Part shown: piece after piece, positions 56,859 through 64,000 of the stretch
How the letters are laid out: each line of letters opens with the position of its first letter
Numbering within the stretch: position 1 is the first letter of the stretch
Assembly (NCBI RefSeq): GCF_013870525.1
Contig: NZ_JACBXD010000042.1
Coordinates: 1 to 64,000 of the forward strand
Reading direction: 5' to 3'
DNA: 64,000 nucleotides
Origin: Amycolatopsis pittospori
Lineage (GTDB): Bacteria; Actinomycetota; Actinomycetes; Mycobacteriales; Pseudonocardiaceae
Made by a program: the position numbers and the translations under genes
Notes under the pieces: generated by a model
Told to the model about the DNA's origin: nothing
Databases searched by the model: none
Seen by the model: only the letters and a program-made list of their open reading frames with translations

Positions 56859-58214
56859 ATGAGCACCGGCCGACCCGAGGTCCACCCGGTCGACGCCCGC
56901 CCGCCGTTCCCGAAGCTGACGCTGCTCGGCCTGCAGCACATGTCGATCATGTACGCGGGTTCGGTGGCGGTCCCGCTGGTCGTCGGCAGCGCGCTGAAAC
57001 TGGACGCGGCGACGATAGCGTTGCTGGTCAACGCGGATCTGCTGGTCGCGGGCATCGCGACGCTGATCCAGGCGATCGGGATCGGACGGCTCTTCGGCAT
57101 CCGGCTCCCGGTGGTCGCGGGCGCGACCTTCACCGTGGTCAACCCGATGATCATGATCGCGTCCCAGTACGGCATGCAGGCCGTCTACGGCGCGATGCTC
57201 GCCTCGGGTGTGTTCGGCCTGCTCATCGCGAAACCGTTCGCGAAGATGATCCGCTTCTTCCCGCCGCTGGTCTCGGGCACGCTGCTCGTCGTCATCGGCA
57301 TCTCGCTCCTCGGCCCCGGTGTCGGCCTGATCGCAGGCCACGACACCGCCTCCCCGGACTACGCCGAACCTGCCGACATCGCGCTCGCGTTCGGCGTGAT
57401 CGCGGTGATCATCCTGTTCACCCGGGTCCTGCGCGGCTTCGCCAACCAGATCGGCCCGCTGCTGGCGCTGCTGATCGGCCTGGCCGCGGCGATCCCGATG
57501 GGCCTGGTGAGCTTCAAGGGCATCGCGGACGCCGACTGGTTCGGGCTCGCGTCGCCCTTTCACTTCGGCCCGCCGACCTTCCCGATCGCGGCGGTGCTCT
57601 CGATGTGCGTCGTGATGCTGGTGACCTACACCGAATCCACCGCGGACCTGGTCGCGGTCGGCGAGATCACCGGCCGTCCCCCGACCGACTCGGATCTCGC
57701 GCGCGGCCTCGCCACCGACGGCCTCTCGGCCATCCTCGGCGGGGCGATGAACTCGTTCCCGGACACGGCTTTCGCGCAGAACGTCGGCCTCGTCCAGATG
57801 ACCGGGGTCCGTAGCCGCTGGGTGGTCGCGATGGCGGGCGGACTGCTCGTGCTGATGGGACTGGTGCCGAAGGTCGGCGCGTTCGTGGCGGCCGTTCCGG
57901 AGCCGGTGATCGGCGCGGTCGCGGTGGTGATGTTCGCGATGGTCGCCGTGGTCGGTGTGCAGAACCTGAAGAAGGTGGAGTTCTCCGGAAACCACAACAC
58001 CTTCATCGTCGCGGTGTCGTTCGGTGTCGGGCTGCTGCCCGCGTTCTCCACGAACCAATTCGGGAACTCGATCTTCTTCCAGCACTTCCCGGCGTGGCTG
58101 CAGACCATCTGCGGCAGCCCGATCACGGTCGCCGCGATCGTCGCCTTCACCCTCAACCTGCTGTTCAACCACCTCGGCAAACGCCGGGAGGCGGACCCGC
58201 TTAAGACGCCCTAA
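56859..58214 (+). CDS. NCS2-family purine/xanthine permease
   Basis: A 451-residue transporter with 12-14 membrane segments: LTLLGLQHMSIMYAGSVAVP at the start, LPVVAGATFTVVNPMIMIAS, and the NCS2 signature NSFPDTAFAQNVGLVQMTGVRSRWV at about 305-330. The QNVGLV.MTG type fits xanthine/uric acid rather than uracil transport. It imports purine bases with protons. Single gene with ribosome site GAGGTCACAGGGGG region upstream. Confidence 0.92.
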   Translation: MSTGRPEVHPVDARPPFPKLTLLGLQHMSIMYAGSVAVPLVVGSALKLDAATIALLVNADLLVAGIATLIQAIGIGRLFGIRLPVVAGATFTVVNPMIMIASQYGMQAVYGAMLASGVFGLLIAKPFAKMIRFFPPLVSGTLLVVIGISLLGPGVGLIAGHDTASPDYAEPADIALAFGVIAVIILFTRVLRGFANQIGPLLALLIGLAAAIPMGLVSFKGIADADWFGLASPFHFGPPTFPIAAVLSMCVVMLVTYTESTADLVAVGEITGRPPTDSDLARGLATDGLSAILGGAMNSFPDTAFAQNVGLVQMTGVRSRWVVAMAGGLLVLMGLVPKVGAFVAAVPEPVIGAVAVVMFAMVAVVGVQNLKKVEFSGNHNTFIVAVSFGVGLLPAFSTNQFGNSIFFQHFPAWLQTICGSPITVAAIVAFTLNLLFNHLGKRREADPLKTP

Positions 58215-58224
58215 GACCGGAGAC

Positions 58225-58773
58225 TCAGCACCAGAGCCATTTCGGCCACAGGTTGCACTCTTCGGTCGGTGTCGTGGTGGGTGGCGCCGGGGTCGGGTTG
58301 GGCGGCTGCGGCGGGCCCGTGGAACCGGTCGTGCGCGGCGGATCGGCCGGCTCGCTCGCCGAAGTCGGCGTCGTGGGGTCCGGGGTGTCGGACTTCGAGG
58401 GCGCCGAACTCGACGTCCGGCGGCTGGACGTCGCCTTGCTGGACTGCGAAGACGTCGCGCCGTCGGTGCTCTCGCCGGTCCCGCCCGCCACCGTGGACGG
58501 CTGCGCCGACGTGGCGTCGGCTCCACCGTTTTCCGAAGGCCGTTTCGGCATCTCGATGACGCTGATCTGGTTCGGTTGCGCGGTCTGTTCGGGGTCGGAA
58601 TCGAAACCGACGAGGATTCCGGCCGCGCCGCAAGCGACGACCACGGCGATCACAACTGCGATAACTCTCCAGCGTGACTTTGCCCGTGACTCCTCGTGGT
58701 CGTCCCAGCCCTCGCGAATGAGCAGGTCGGCGACCGAAACGTCGTCGTCATCCACCAGCTGAACCTTTCGCAC
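58225..58773 (-). CDS. Single-pass membrane protein with Ser/Thr/Pro-rich exterior
   Basis: A 182-residue protein: an acidic cytosolic N-terminus (VQLVDDDDVSVADLLIREGW), one transmembrane helix (WRVIAVVIAVVVACGAAGIL), then a Ser/Thr/Pro/Gly-rich exported tail ending NLWPKWLWC with a terminal Cys pair (CNLWPKWLWC). The N-terminal DVSVADLL box resembles short motifs in other actinomycete membrane proteins such as the TVAELLA box of the Rv0497-like protein at the window start. Function unknown. GTG start. Confidence 0.75.
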   Translation of the reverse strand: MRKVQLVDDDDVSVADLLIREGWDDHEESRAKSRWRVIAVVIAVVVACGAAGILVGFDSDPEQTAQPNQISVIEMPKRPSENGGADATSAQPSTVAGGTGESTDGATSSQSSKATSSRRTSSSAPSKSDTPDPTTPTSASEPADPPRTTGSTGPPQPPNPTPAPPTTTPTEECNLWPKWLWC

Positions 58774-58818
58774 CCGGGAACGAGCAAACAGTAGTTTTAC
58801 CGGAGCTCACCGCTGAAT

Positions 58819-58847
58819 GGGTGAAGTTAACCAAAAATTATTCACCC
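58819..58847. promoter_or_regulatory. AT-rich inverted repeat upstream of PAS-GGDEF-EAL gene
   Basis: GGGTGAA (58819-58825) and TTCACCC (58841-58847) flank GTTAACCAAAAATTA, a strikingly AT-rich core for this genome. It lies in the 228-base gap between the divergent membrane-protein and c-di-GMP genes. A regulator operator or nucleoid-protein (Lsr2-like) site is possible. Confidence 0.45.
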
Positions 58848-59001
58848 GATGGAAGACAGTAGCGCGTGCCAGTCACACAGCGTGGATCCATGTGCTTTCG
58901 CGCATATAACCGGTGGTCACCCTTCGGTTCGCGTATACAGCGTCCCTCGCGGGTGGTGTAATCGACGGTGCCAGCACCGGAAGAGGGGGTTCGGACGGAT
59001 C

Positions 59002-61779
59002 ATGGAGGCTGACGCCCTCGCCGTGCCCGGAGCCGGAAATCCCGGTAGCCGGGTAGGCGCACCGCTCGGGAACGAGCCGGTCGGCGATCTCGGCCTCGCG
59101 GGCGACCAAGCCGCCATCTGGTCGTACGACTTCGAGAACGAGGCGTTGTCCTGGCTGCCCGGACTGCAGAACCTGCTGGGTGGAGCCGACCTCACCGAGT
59201 CCGATCTCGAGGCAAGGCTCGCCGATCTGGTGGCCCCGCTGACCTCCGGCACCCGCACTTCCCCGCCGTGGCGCGAGTTCGAACTCGAGCAGTCGTTCCG
59301 GAACCCGGCGGGCGAGATCCGCTGGGTCCGCCTGCGCGCCCGCACCATCGGCGACGAGAACGGTTCGACGGGGCTGCTCGGTATCGCGACCGACGTGACC
59401 GACGTCCGCGAGAACCGGCAAGCCCTCGAAGATCTCACGGACCGTTACCGGCTTTTGGTGGAACTCAGTCCCGACGCGGTCTGCGTGCACGAAGCCGGCA
59501 TCGTCACGTACGTGAACAGGGCCGCGGTGAGGGCGCTCGGGGCATCCTCGACCGCGGAGCTGATCGGGCGGCCGATCATGGACTTCGTGGCCGCCGAGTC
59601 GCTTCCGGCCCTGCTGGACAGGATCGCCTCACTGCACCGGCAGGGCGCGTCGACCGAGCCCGCCGACGCCGTCATGCGCCGCCTCGACGGCGCGAAATAC
59701 CTGGTTCAGAGCATTTCGGTGCGGACGACCTGGGAAGGCAGGCCGGCGTTCCAGGTCATCATGCGCGACATCAGCGCGCAGAAGGCCGCGGAAGCGACGT
59801 TGCGCTACCAGGCCGCGCTGATCAGCCACGTCAGCGACGCGATCATCGCGACCAGCGGCTCCGGCGTGGTGACCAGCTGGAACCCGGCCGCCGAGAACGT
59901 CTACGGCTGGACGGCGGAGGAGGCGATCGGCGGCACGGTGAGTGAGCTCGTCGGCGCCGCGCTCGTCCCCGAAACGGTGCTGCGCAAGGGCGGCGTCCTG
60001 CGAACGACGCATCGCCACCGCAACGGCTCGACGTTGGCCATCCGCATCTCGGCGGCGGAGATGAACGACGGCTTCGTCCTGGTCTGCGCCGACGAGACGG
60101 CCCGCCGGCGCGCCGAACAGCACTACAGCACCGTGGTGGCGTCGCTCGACGAAGGCGTGGTCGTGATCGGCCCCGGCGGGCTCATCGAATCGGCGAACCC
60201 GGCCGCGTGCCGCATCATCGGCGTCGACCACGACGACCTCATCGGTGTCCCGTGCGTCACGCTGGAGCTGTACGACGACCAGGGCCGCATCCCGCCGGCC
60301 CGGATGCCGTCGGTGGTGACCAGGCGGACCCGGGTCACGCAGAACGGCGTCGTACTCCGGTTGCGACGGGGCGACGGCGACGACGTCTGGATCTCGCTGA
60401 CGTCGCGGCTCCTGACGCCGGAAGACCCGTCGGCCCTGTCGGTGGTCGCCTCGTTCACCGACATCACCGAACGCCGCGCGATCGGCGAGCGCCTCGCCCA
60501 CGAGGCGACGCACGATCCGCTCACCGAACTCGCGAACCGGACGCTGGTGCTGGACAGGCTCGCCGACGCGCTGTCCGGCTCGGGCCGCGCCGACCTGACC
60601 ACGGTGCTGTTCATCGACCTCGACAAGTTCAAGGTGATCAACGATTCCCTCGGGCATTCCGTCGGGGACAAGGTGCTCCGCATCGCCGGCGACCGGCTGC
60701 GCCGCGGGATCGGCGAGAACGACCTCGTCGGCAGGCTCGGCGGCGACGAATTCGTCGTCGTCACCGCGGAAATCGCCGAAGCGGGCGAGATCAAGGCGCT
60801 GGCCGAGCGGCTGCGCGAGTCGCTGACCGAGCCGATCACGGTCAACGGCAGACAGCTGCACATCGACGCCAGCATCGGCATCGTCACCGCCGCCGCCGAC
60901 GACACCCGTACCGCCGAAGATCTCCTGCGGGACGCGGATGTCGCCATGTACCAAGCGAAAACGCTCGGCCGCGCACGCTACGAGTTCTTCGACGTCGAAC
61001 TGCGGGAGCGGATGCAGCGACGGCTCCGCATGGAGCAGGACCTGCGCGACGCGCTGCAGAACAACGAACTCTGGACGGCGTACCAGCCGGTCGTGGACAT
61101 CGAGACCGGCGAGATGGTCGCCGTGGAAGCGTTGCTGCGCTGGAAACATCCTTCGCACGGCACGATCTCGCCCGCCGAGTTCATCCCGCTGGCCGAGGAA
61201 AGCGACCTGATCAACCTGATCGGCAAGCACGTCCTGCGCACGACCACCCGCGAGATCGCGAAACGGCGCGAACAACTCGGCATCGACCTCAACCTCAAGG
61301 TCAACCTTTCCGCCCGGCAGCTGGACGACCCGCTCCTGGTGCCCACGGTGCAGGACGCGATGAAGACCACCGGGCTGCCGCCGCACGCGCTGACCCTGGA
61401 GGTCACCGAGAGCGCGCTGATGCGCGACCAGGCCGCGGCCGCCGAGGTGCTGACGTCGTTGCGCGATCTCGGTGTCTCGCTGGCGATCGACGACTTCGGC
61501 ACCGGCTACTCGTCGCTCGCGCAGTTGCAGCGGCTCCCACTGGACACGCTCAAGATCGATCGCACCTTCGTCACCGGCATCGCGGAATCACGCGACGCAG
61601 CCGCGATCGTCAAGAGCATCATCGCGATGGCGCACGCGGTCGACCTGATCGTCGTCGCCGAAGGTGTCGAAGACGAAGACCAGCTCACCGTGCTGCGCGA
61701 ATTGCGCTGTGACCAGGCTCAGGGCTTCCACCTGGGCCGCCCCGCGCCCCCCGACCAACTTTTCGGAGTCGCTGAATGA
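59002..61779 (+). CDS. PAS-GGDEF-EAL cyclic-di-GMP signalling protein
   Basis: A 925-residue cytosolic protein. PAS-type sensor domains occupy about 35-140, 145-270, 275-385 and 390-490. The GGDEF domain (about 500-660) has an intact RLGGDEFVVV active site. The EAL domain (about 670-920) has AVEALLRWKHP, NLSARQLDD, LEVTESALM, DDFGTGYSSLAQLQ and LKIDRTFV, the complete phosphodiesterase set. The inhibitory I-site Arg (RxxD before GGDEF) is replaced: GENDLVGRLGGDEF. It could both make and degrade c-di-GMP. The ATG at 59002 starts near a GGAAGAGGGGG site; the earlier frame start is not convincing. Confidence 0.92.
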   Translation: MEADALAVPGAGNPGSRVGAPLGNEPVGDLGLAGDQAAIWSYDFENEALSWLPGLQNLLGGADLTESDLEARLADLVAPLTSGTRTSPPWREFELEQSFRNPAGEIRWVRLRARTIGDENGSTGLLGIATDVTDVRENRQALEDLTDRYRLLVELSPDAVCVHEAGIVTYVNRAAVRALGASSTAELIGRPIMDFVAAESLPALLDRIASLHRQGASTEPADAVMRRLDGAKYLVQSISVRTTWEGRPAFQVIMRDISAQKAAEATLRYQAALISHVSDAIIATSGSGVVTSWNPAAENVYGWTAEEAIGGTVSELVGAALVPETVLRKGGVLRTTHRHRNGSTLAIRISAAEMNDGFVLVCADETARRRAEQHYSTVVASLDEGVVVIGPGGLIESANPAACRIIGVDHDDLIGVPCVTLELYDDQGRIPPARMPSVVTRRTRVTQNGVVLRLRRGDGDDVWISLTSRLLTPEDPSALSVVASFTDITERRAIGERLAHEATHDPLTELANRTLVLDRLADALSGSGRADLTTVLFIDLDKFKVINDSLGHSVGDKVLRIAGDRLRRGIGENDLVGRLGGDEFVVVTAEIAEAGEIKALAERLRESLTEPITVNGRQLHIDASIGIVTAAADDTRTAEDLLRDADVAMYQAKTLGRARYEFFDVELRERMQRRLRMEQDLRDALQNNELWTAYQPVVDIETGEMVAVEALLRWKHPSHGTISPAEFIPLAEESDLINLIGKHVLRTTTREIAKRREQLGIDLNLKVNLSARQLDDPLLVPTVQDAMKTTGLPPHALTLEVTESALMRDQAAAAEVLTSLRDLGVSLAIDDFGTGYSSLAQLQRLPLDTLKIDRTFVTGIAESRDAAAIVKSIIAMAHAVDLIVVAEGVEDEDQLTVLRELRCDQAQGFHLGRPAPPDQLFGVAE

Positions 61780-62075
61780 GTGTCGAGATCAAGTCCGGAG
61801 AAGACCGCTACGACATCGTCGTGGACGGGAAACCCGCCGGGTTCCTGGAAACCCGCACGCGGCCGGACGCCATCCTGTTCCTGCACACCGAAATCTCGGA
61901 CGACTTCTCCGGGCAGGGACTGGCGGGCAAACTCGTCACCGCCGCACTCGACGACGTCCGGGCGCAGGGCAAGTCCGTCCTGCCCTACTGCCCGTACGTG
62001 CGCTCCTACATCGCGAAGCACCGCGAGTATGAGGACCTCGTCCCCGAGGACAAGCGCGCCGAGTTCGAGCTCTGA
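61776..62075 (+). CDS. GNAT-like N-acetyltransferase (YjdJ/Gcn5-type, small)
   Basis: A 99-residue single-domain acetyltransferase of the small YjdJ type: YDIVVDGKPAGFLETRTRPD, ILFLHTEISDDFSGQGLAGK (the acetyl-CoA pyrophosphate loop is GQGLAGKL), LPYCPYVRSYIAKHREYEDL. Substrate unknown. The ATG overlaps the stop of the c-di-GMP gene (ATGA), so it is co-expressed. It converges on the NAT gene with 4 bases between stops. Confidence 0.9.
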   Translation: MSVEIKSGEDRYDIVVDGKPAGFLETRTRPDAILFLHTEISDDFSGQGLAGKLVTAALDDVRAQGKSVLPYCPYVRSYIAKHREYEDLVPEDKRAEFEL

Positions 62076-62079
62076 GCCC

Positions 62080-62901
62080 TCAGCCGGGGTAGATCTTCAA
62101 CAGCTTCGCGAGCTCCTCTTCGGTCAGCACGACGTCCAGTTCGCGAAGCGTCGCGTCGAGGCGTTCGGGCGGGATCGTGGTGGTCTCCTTCGTCCCGTCC
62201 GGCCGTTCGACGATGAACTCGTCGCCGATCAGCTTGCGGCTGAGCCCTTCTTCCAGGCGCATGATCACCAGGCGCCCGGTGAACGGCGAGCGCGGATGCG
62301 TCGACGTGTAGTGGTGATAGACCTCGTAGTCGATCCGGTGCATCGGCGTGAGCGTGAAGGCGTGCAGGTCGGTCCAGTCGTCGCCTTCCAGCTTCTGCAG
62401 GCGCCACCGATCGCCGTCGGCGACCATCCGGTGCGGCCAGCCCGCCTGATCGACCACGGCGCCGTCGACCAGCGGCATCGGCACCAGCATCCCGGCGCCG
62501 AATCCGACGTCGACCAGATGCTGCACGCCGTCGGCCTCCACCACCAAGGTCATATGCGTGTACGGCCCGTTCTTCTGCGGCTGAACGCGCGCGACGAGAC
62601 GGCGCACGGGGTAGCCGAGCTGTTCGGCGGCCGCGGCGAACAGGCTGCCGTGTTCGTAGCAGTAGCCGCCGCGATGCCGCCGGACGAGTTTGCCGATCAC
62701 GGCATCGAGCGCGATTCCCTTGTGCTGTCCCAAAACGACGTCGACGTTCTCGAACGGGACGGCCAGGATGTGTGCCTTCGCCAGTTCACGCAACGCGTCG
62801 GCGGACGGCTTCGCGCGCTCCTGGCCGATCCGGCCGAGGTAGGCGTCGAGGTCGAGGGTGTCGACGGTCCATTCGTCGACCTGCTCAGGTGCGAGTGTCA
62901 T
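62080..62901 (-). CDS. nat: Arylamine N-acetyltransferase
   Basis: A 273-residue NAT with the Cys-His-Asp triad: Cys in HRGGYCYEHGSLF, His in GPYTHMTLVVE, Asp in HLVDVGFGAGMLVPMPL. It transfers acetyl from acetyl-CoA to arylamines or hydrazines; in mycobacteria NAT lies in a cholesterol-catabolism operon and acetylates isoniazid. Here it is a lone gene. Related amide synthases of ansamycin clusters share the fold, but there is no polyketide gene in this window. Confidence 0.93.
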   Translation of the reverse strand: MTLAPEQVDEWTVDTLDLDAYLGRIGQERAKPSADALRELAKAHILAVPFENVDVVLGQHKGIALDAVIGKLVRRHRGGYCYEHGSLFAAAAEQLGYPVRRLVARVQPQKNGPYTHMTLVVEADGVQHLVDVGFGAGMLVPMPLVDGAVVDQAGWPHRMVADGDRWRLQKLEGDDWTDLHAFTLTPMHRIDYEVYHHYTSTHPRSPFTGRLVIMRLEEGLSRKLIGDEFIVERPDGTKETTTIPPERLDATLRELDVVLTEEELAKLLKIYPG

Positions 62902-62985
62902 GTCCGAAGCCTGACACCTCTACCTAACTCGAAGTCAACATCAGGCAGCGAAGCTCACTTTTCGAGTGCTCGTAAGGAGAATTCG

Positions 62986-63108
62986 ATGAGACCGGGTTTC
63001 GCGATCTCGGGAAGCCGGTGTCCCAACTGGCAACTGGCAACGGCCACCGACTTTCGTCAGTTCCACGAACGAGTGATCATTGGCCACTCTTCCCGAGTGA
63101 GCCGGTGA
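62986..63108 (+). CDS. Possible 40-residue peptide upstream of the secreted protease
   Basis: An ATG with a near-ideal ribosome site (TAAGGAGAATTCGATG) opens a 40-codon frame (MRPGFAISGSRCPNWQLATA, then TDFRQFHERVIIGHSSRVSR) ending 28 bases before the protease start. It has one Cys and no signal sequence or membrane segment. It could be a leader peptide, a small partner of the protease or chance. The ribosome site is the best in the neighbourhood, which is why it is listed. Confidence 0.42.
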   Translation: MRPGFAISGSRCPNWQLATATDFRQFHERVIIGHSSRVSR

Positions 63109-63136
63109 GAGACGCCGGTGTGGAAGGAGAAAGCAA

Positions 63137-63931
63137 GTGAGGACTCGTTCCCTCGTCGCCGGCCTGCTGGCCGGAGCGGCCGCCGTACTCGGGTCGGCGA
63201 TGCCGGCTTCCGCCGCCGAACCGCCCTCGGGCGTACAGCCGTTGATCGTGGGAGGTGTGGACGCGACCGAAACCTACAGCTTCATGGCGTCCATGCAGAA
63301 CAAGAGCGGCGACCATAACTGCGGCGCGTCACTGATCGCCCCGCAGTGGCTGGTGACCGCCGCACACTGCGTCGAAGGCGAGGAACCCGCCAACTGGCAG
63401 TACCGCATCAACACCACCGACCACACCAAGGGCGGCGAGGTCGCCGAGGTGGACAAATTCGTGGTCCACGAGAAGTACGACGGCTCCGGCCCGTACGACA
63501 TCGCCGTGGTGCACCTGACCAAGCCGGCGGAGGCGGCACCGATCGAGATCGGCCAGTCGCCGAAGCCGGGCACCGACGTGCGGGAGATCGGCTGGGGACT
63601 CACCTGTCCCACTCGCGGCTGCGGTGACGCCCCGGTGAATCTCCAGCAGCTCGACACCACGATCGCCGAAGACTCCGGGTGCTCCGGTTCCGGAGCCTAC
63701 GACGCACAGACCGAGCTGTGCATGGACAACCAGGGCGGCAAGGCGAGCGCCTGCTACGGCGACTCGGGCGGCCCTGCCGTGGTCAAGGCGGGCGACAAGT
63801 GGACGCTGGTCGGCGCGACCAGCCGCGGTCAGACCGCCAGCTGCCCGGAGATGCCGGGCATCTACACCGACGTGACCGCGTTCGCCGACTGGGTCGGCCA
63901 GCAGACCGGCAAGCAGGACACCCGCTCCTGA
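63137..63931 (+). CDS. Secreted trypsin-like serine protease
   Basis: A 264-residue S1 family protease. Signal peptide (LVAGLLAGAAAVLGSAMPAS, cleavage ASA/AE), short propeptide, mature start near VGGVDATE. The triad is His in VTAAHCVEG, Asp in PYDIAVVHL and Ser in CYGDSGGPAVV. Cys pairs fit three disulfides. The residue six before the catalytic Ser (ASACYGDSGG) is Ala where Asp gives trypsin specificity, so cleavage preference may not be for Lys/Arg. The GTG at 63137 follows GGAAGGAGA. A strong hairpin follows the stop. Confidence 0.93.
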   Translation: MRTRSLVAGLLAGAAAVLGSAMPASAAEPPSGVQPLIVGGVDATETYSFMASMQNKSGDHNCGASLIAPQWLVTAAHCVEGEEPANWQYRINTTDHTKGGEVAEVDKFVVHEKYDGSGPYDIAVVHLTKPAEAAPIEIGQSPKPGTDVREIGWGLTCPTRGCGDAPVNLQQLDTTIAEDSGCSGSGAYDAQTELCMDNQGGKASACYGDSGGPAVVKAGDKWTLVGATSRGQTASCPEMPGIYTDVTAFADWVGQQTGKQDTRS

Positions 63932-63946
63932 CGCCAGGTTCCGCAC

Positions 63947-63993
63947 CGCGCGGTGGCGCCCGATGCTCCTGCGACATCGGCCGCCACCGCGCG
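63947..63993. terminator. 19-bp hairpin after protease gene
   Basis: CGCGCGGTGGCGCCCGATG (63947-63965) pairs with 63975-63993 (18 of 19 bases) around a 9-base loop. It starts 16 bases after the protease stop and is a probable terminator. Confidence 0.78.
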
Positions 63994-64000
63994 TCGGCCT

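Noticed and set aside
59629-61386. Minus-strand frame of 585 codons
   Set aside because: Antisense of the PAS-GGDEF-EAL gene, whose active-site motifs are intact.
62080-62901. Ansamycin amide synthase
   Set aside because: The NAT triad fits, but no polyketide or starter-unit genes are present; the ordinary NAT call is simpler.

Overview
The window is high-GC actinobacterial chromosome. Many GTG starts, four-base ATGA/GTGA gene overlaps, leaderless-looking promoters, mycothiol biosynthesis (mshA), senX3-regX3, an hbhA-like gene and several DUF families typical of Pseudonocardiales point to Amycolatopsis or a close relative. That assignment is inference from gene content and style. The first 27 kb carries, in order, counterparts of Mycobacterium tuberculosis Rv0497, ppx (Rv0496), regX3/senX3 (Rv0491/0490), gpm1 (Rv0489), a YbjN protein (Rv0487), mshA (Rv0486), an L,D-transpeptidase (Rv0483), murB (Rv0482), Rv0481c, a DUF2516 protein (Rv0476), hbhA (Rv0475) and an XRE regulator (Rv0474), with insertions between them (correspondence recalled, not computed).

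Layout. 1-6.5 kb: phosphate/polyphosphate regulation (Ppx, SenX3-RegX3), a LuxR-HTH regulator with a coupled lipoprotein, phosphoglycerate mutase. 7-18.4 kb: DUF4349 lipoprotein, YbjN, MshA, hydrolase, L,D-transpeptidase, MurB, then methyltransferase, DedA, PurU, a PPOX flavoprotein, an MDR oxidoreductase and an SRPBCC protein. 18.5-21 kb: osmoprotectant ABC binding protein and two permeases but no ATPase. 21-29.6 kb: NucA/NucB-like secreted protein, a HAL/PAL-fold protein without the MIO tripeptide coupled to a YbaK editing-like protein, HbhA, XRE regulator, a graspetide-type methyltransferase, kinase, zinc-finger, VOC and CGNR proteins. 29.7-43 kb: DUF445, aminotransferase, ECF sigma, secreted low-complexity protein, MocR/YczE pair, a split HTH + Clp_N regulator, PP2C-like phosphatase, DUF998, PLP enzyme, and an amidase-TetR-MpaB operon. 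43-48 kb: TetR/DUF6463 pair and a four-gene exported/membrane operon that looks metal-related. 48-52 kb: DUF397, small proteins, two tandem PF04672 methyltransferases and a WhiJ-like XRE protein. 52-64 kb: MBL hydrolase, 6-phosphogluconate dehydrogenase, a fused HTH-Clp_N regulator with a coupled 21-residue membrane peptide, ferredoxin-type reductase, purine/xanthine permease, a PAS-GGDEF-EAL protein, GNAT, arylamine N-acetyltransferase and a secreted trypsin-like protease.

The strongest unexplained signals are: (i) two HTH/Clp_N regulators, one split into two coupled genes and one fused, each preceded by a pair of GTCAAC-N4/5-GTTGAC palindromes that overlap its own leaderless promoter, the second also co-encoding a tiny membrane peptide; (ii) several families of dispersed palindromic repeats lying at gene ends, mostly between convergent genes; (iii) an ammonia-lyase homologue with Ser-Ala-Gly where the MIO-forming Ala-Ser-Gly should be; (iv) a four-gene membrane operon with a duplicated WDxxWH...PH motif; (v) a 300-base run of consecutive GC-rich hairpins. 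No tRNA, rRNA, CRISPR array, insertion sequence or prophage was seen.
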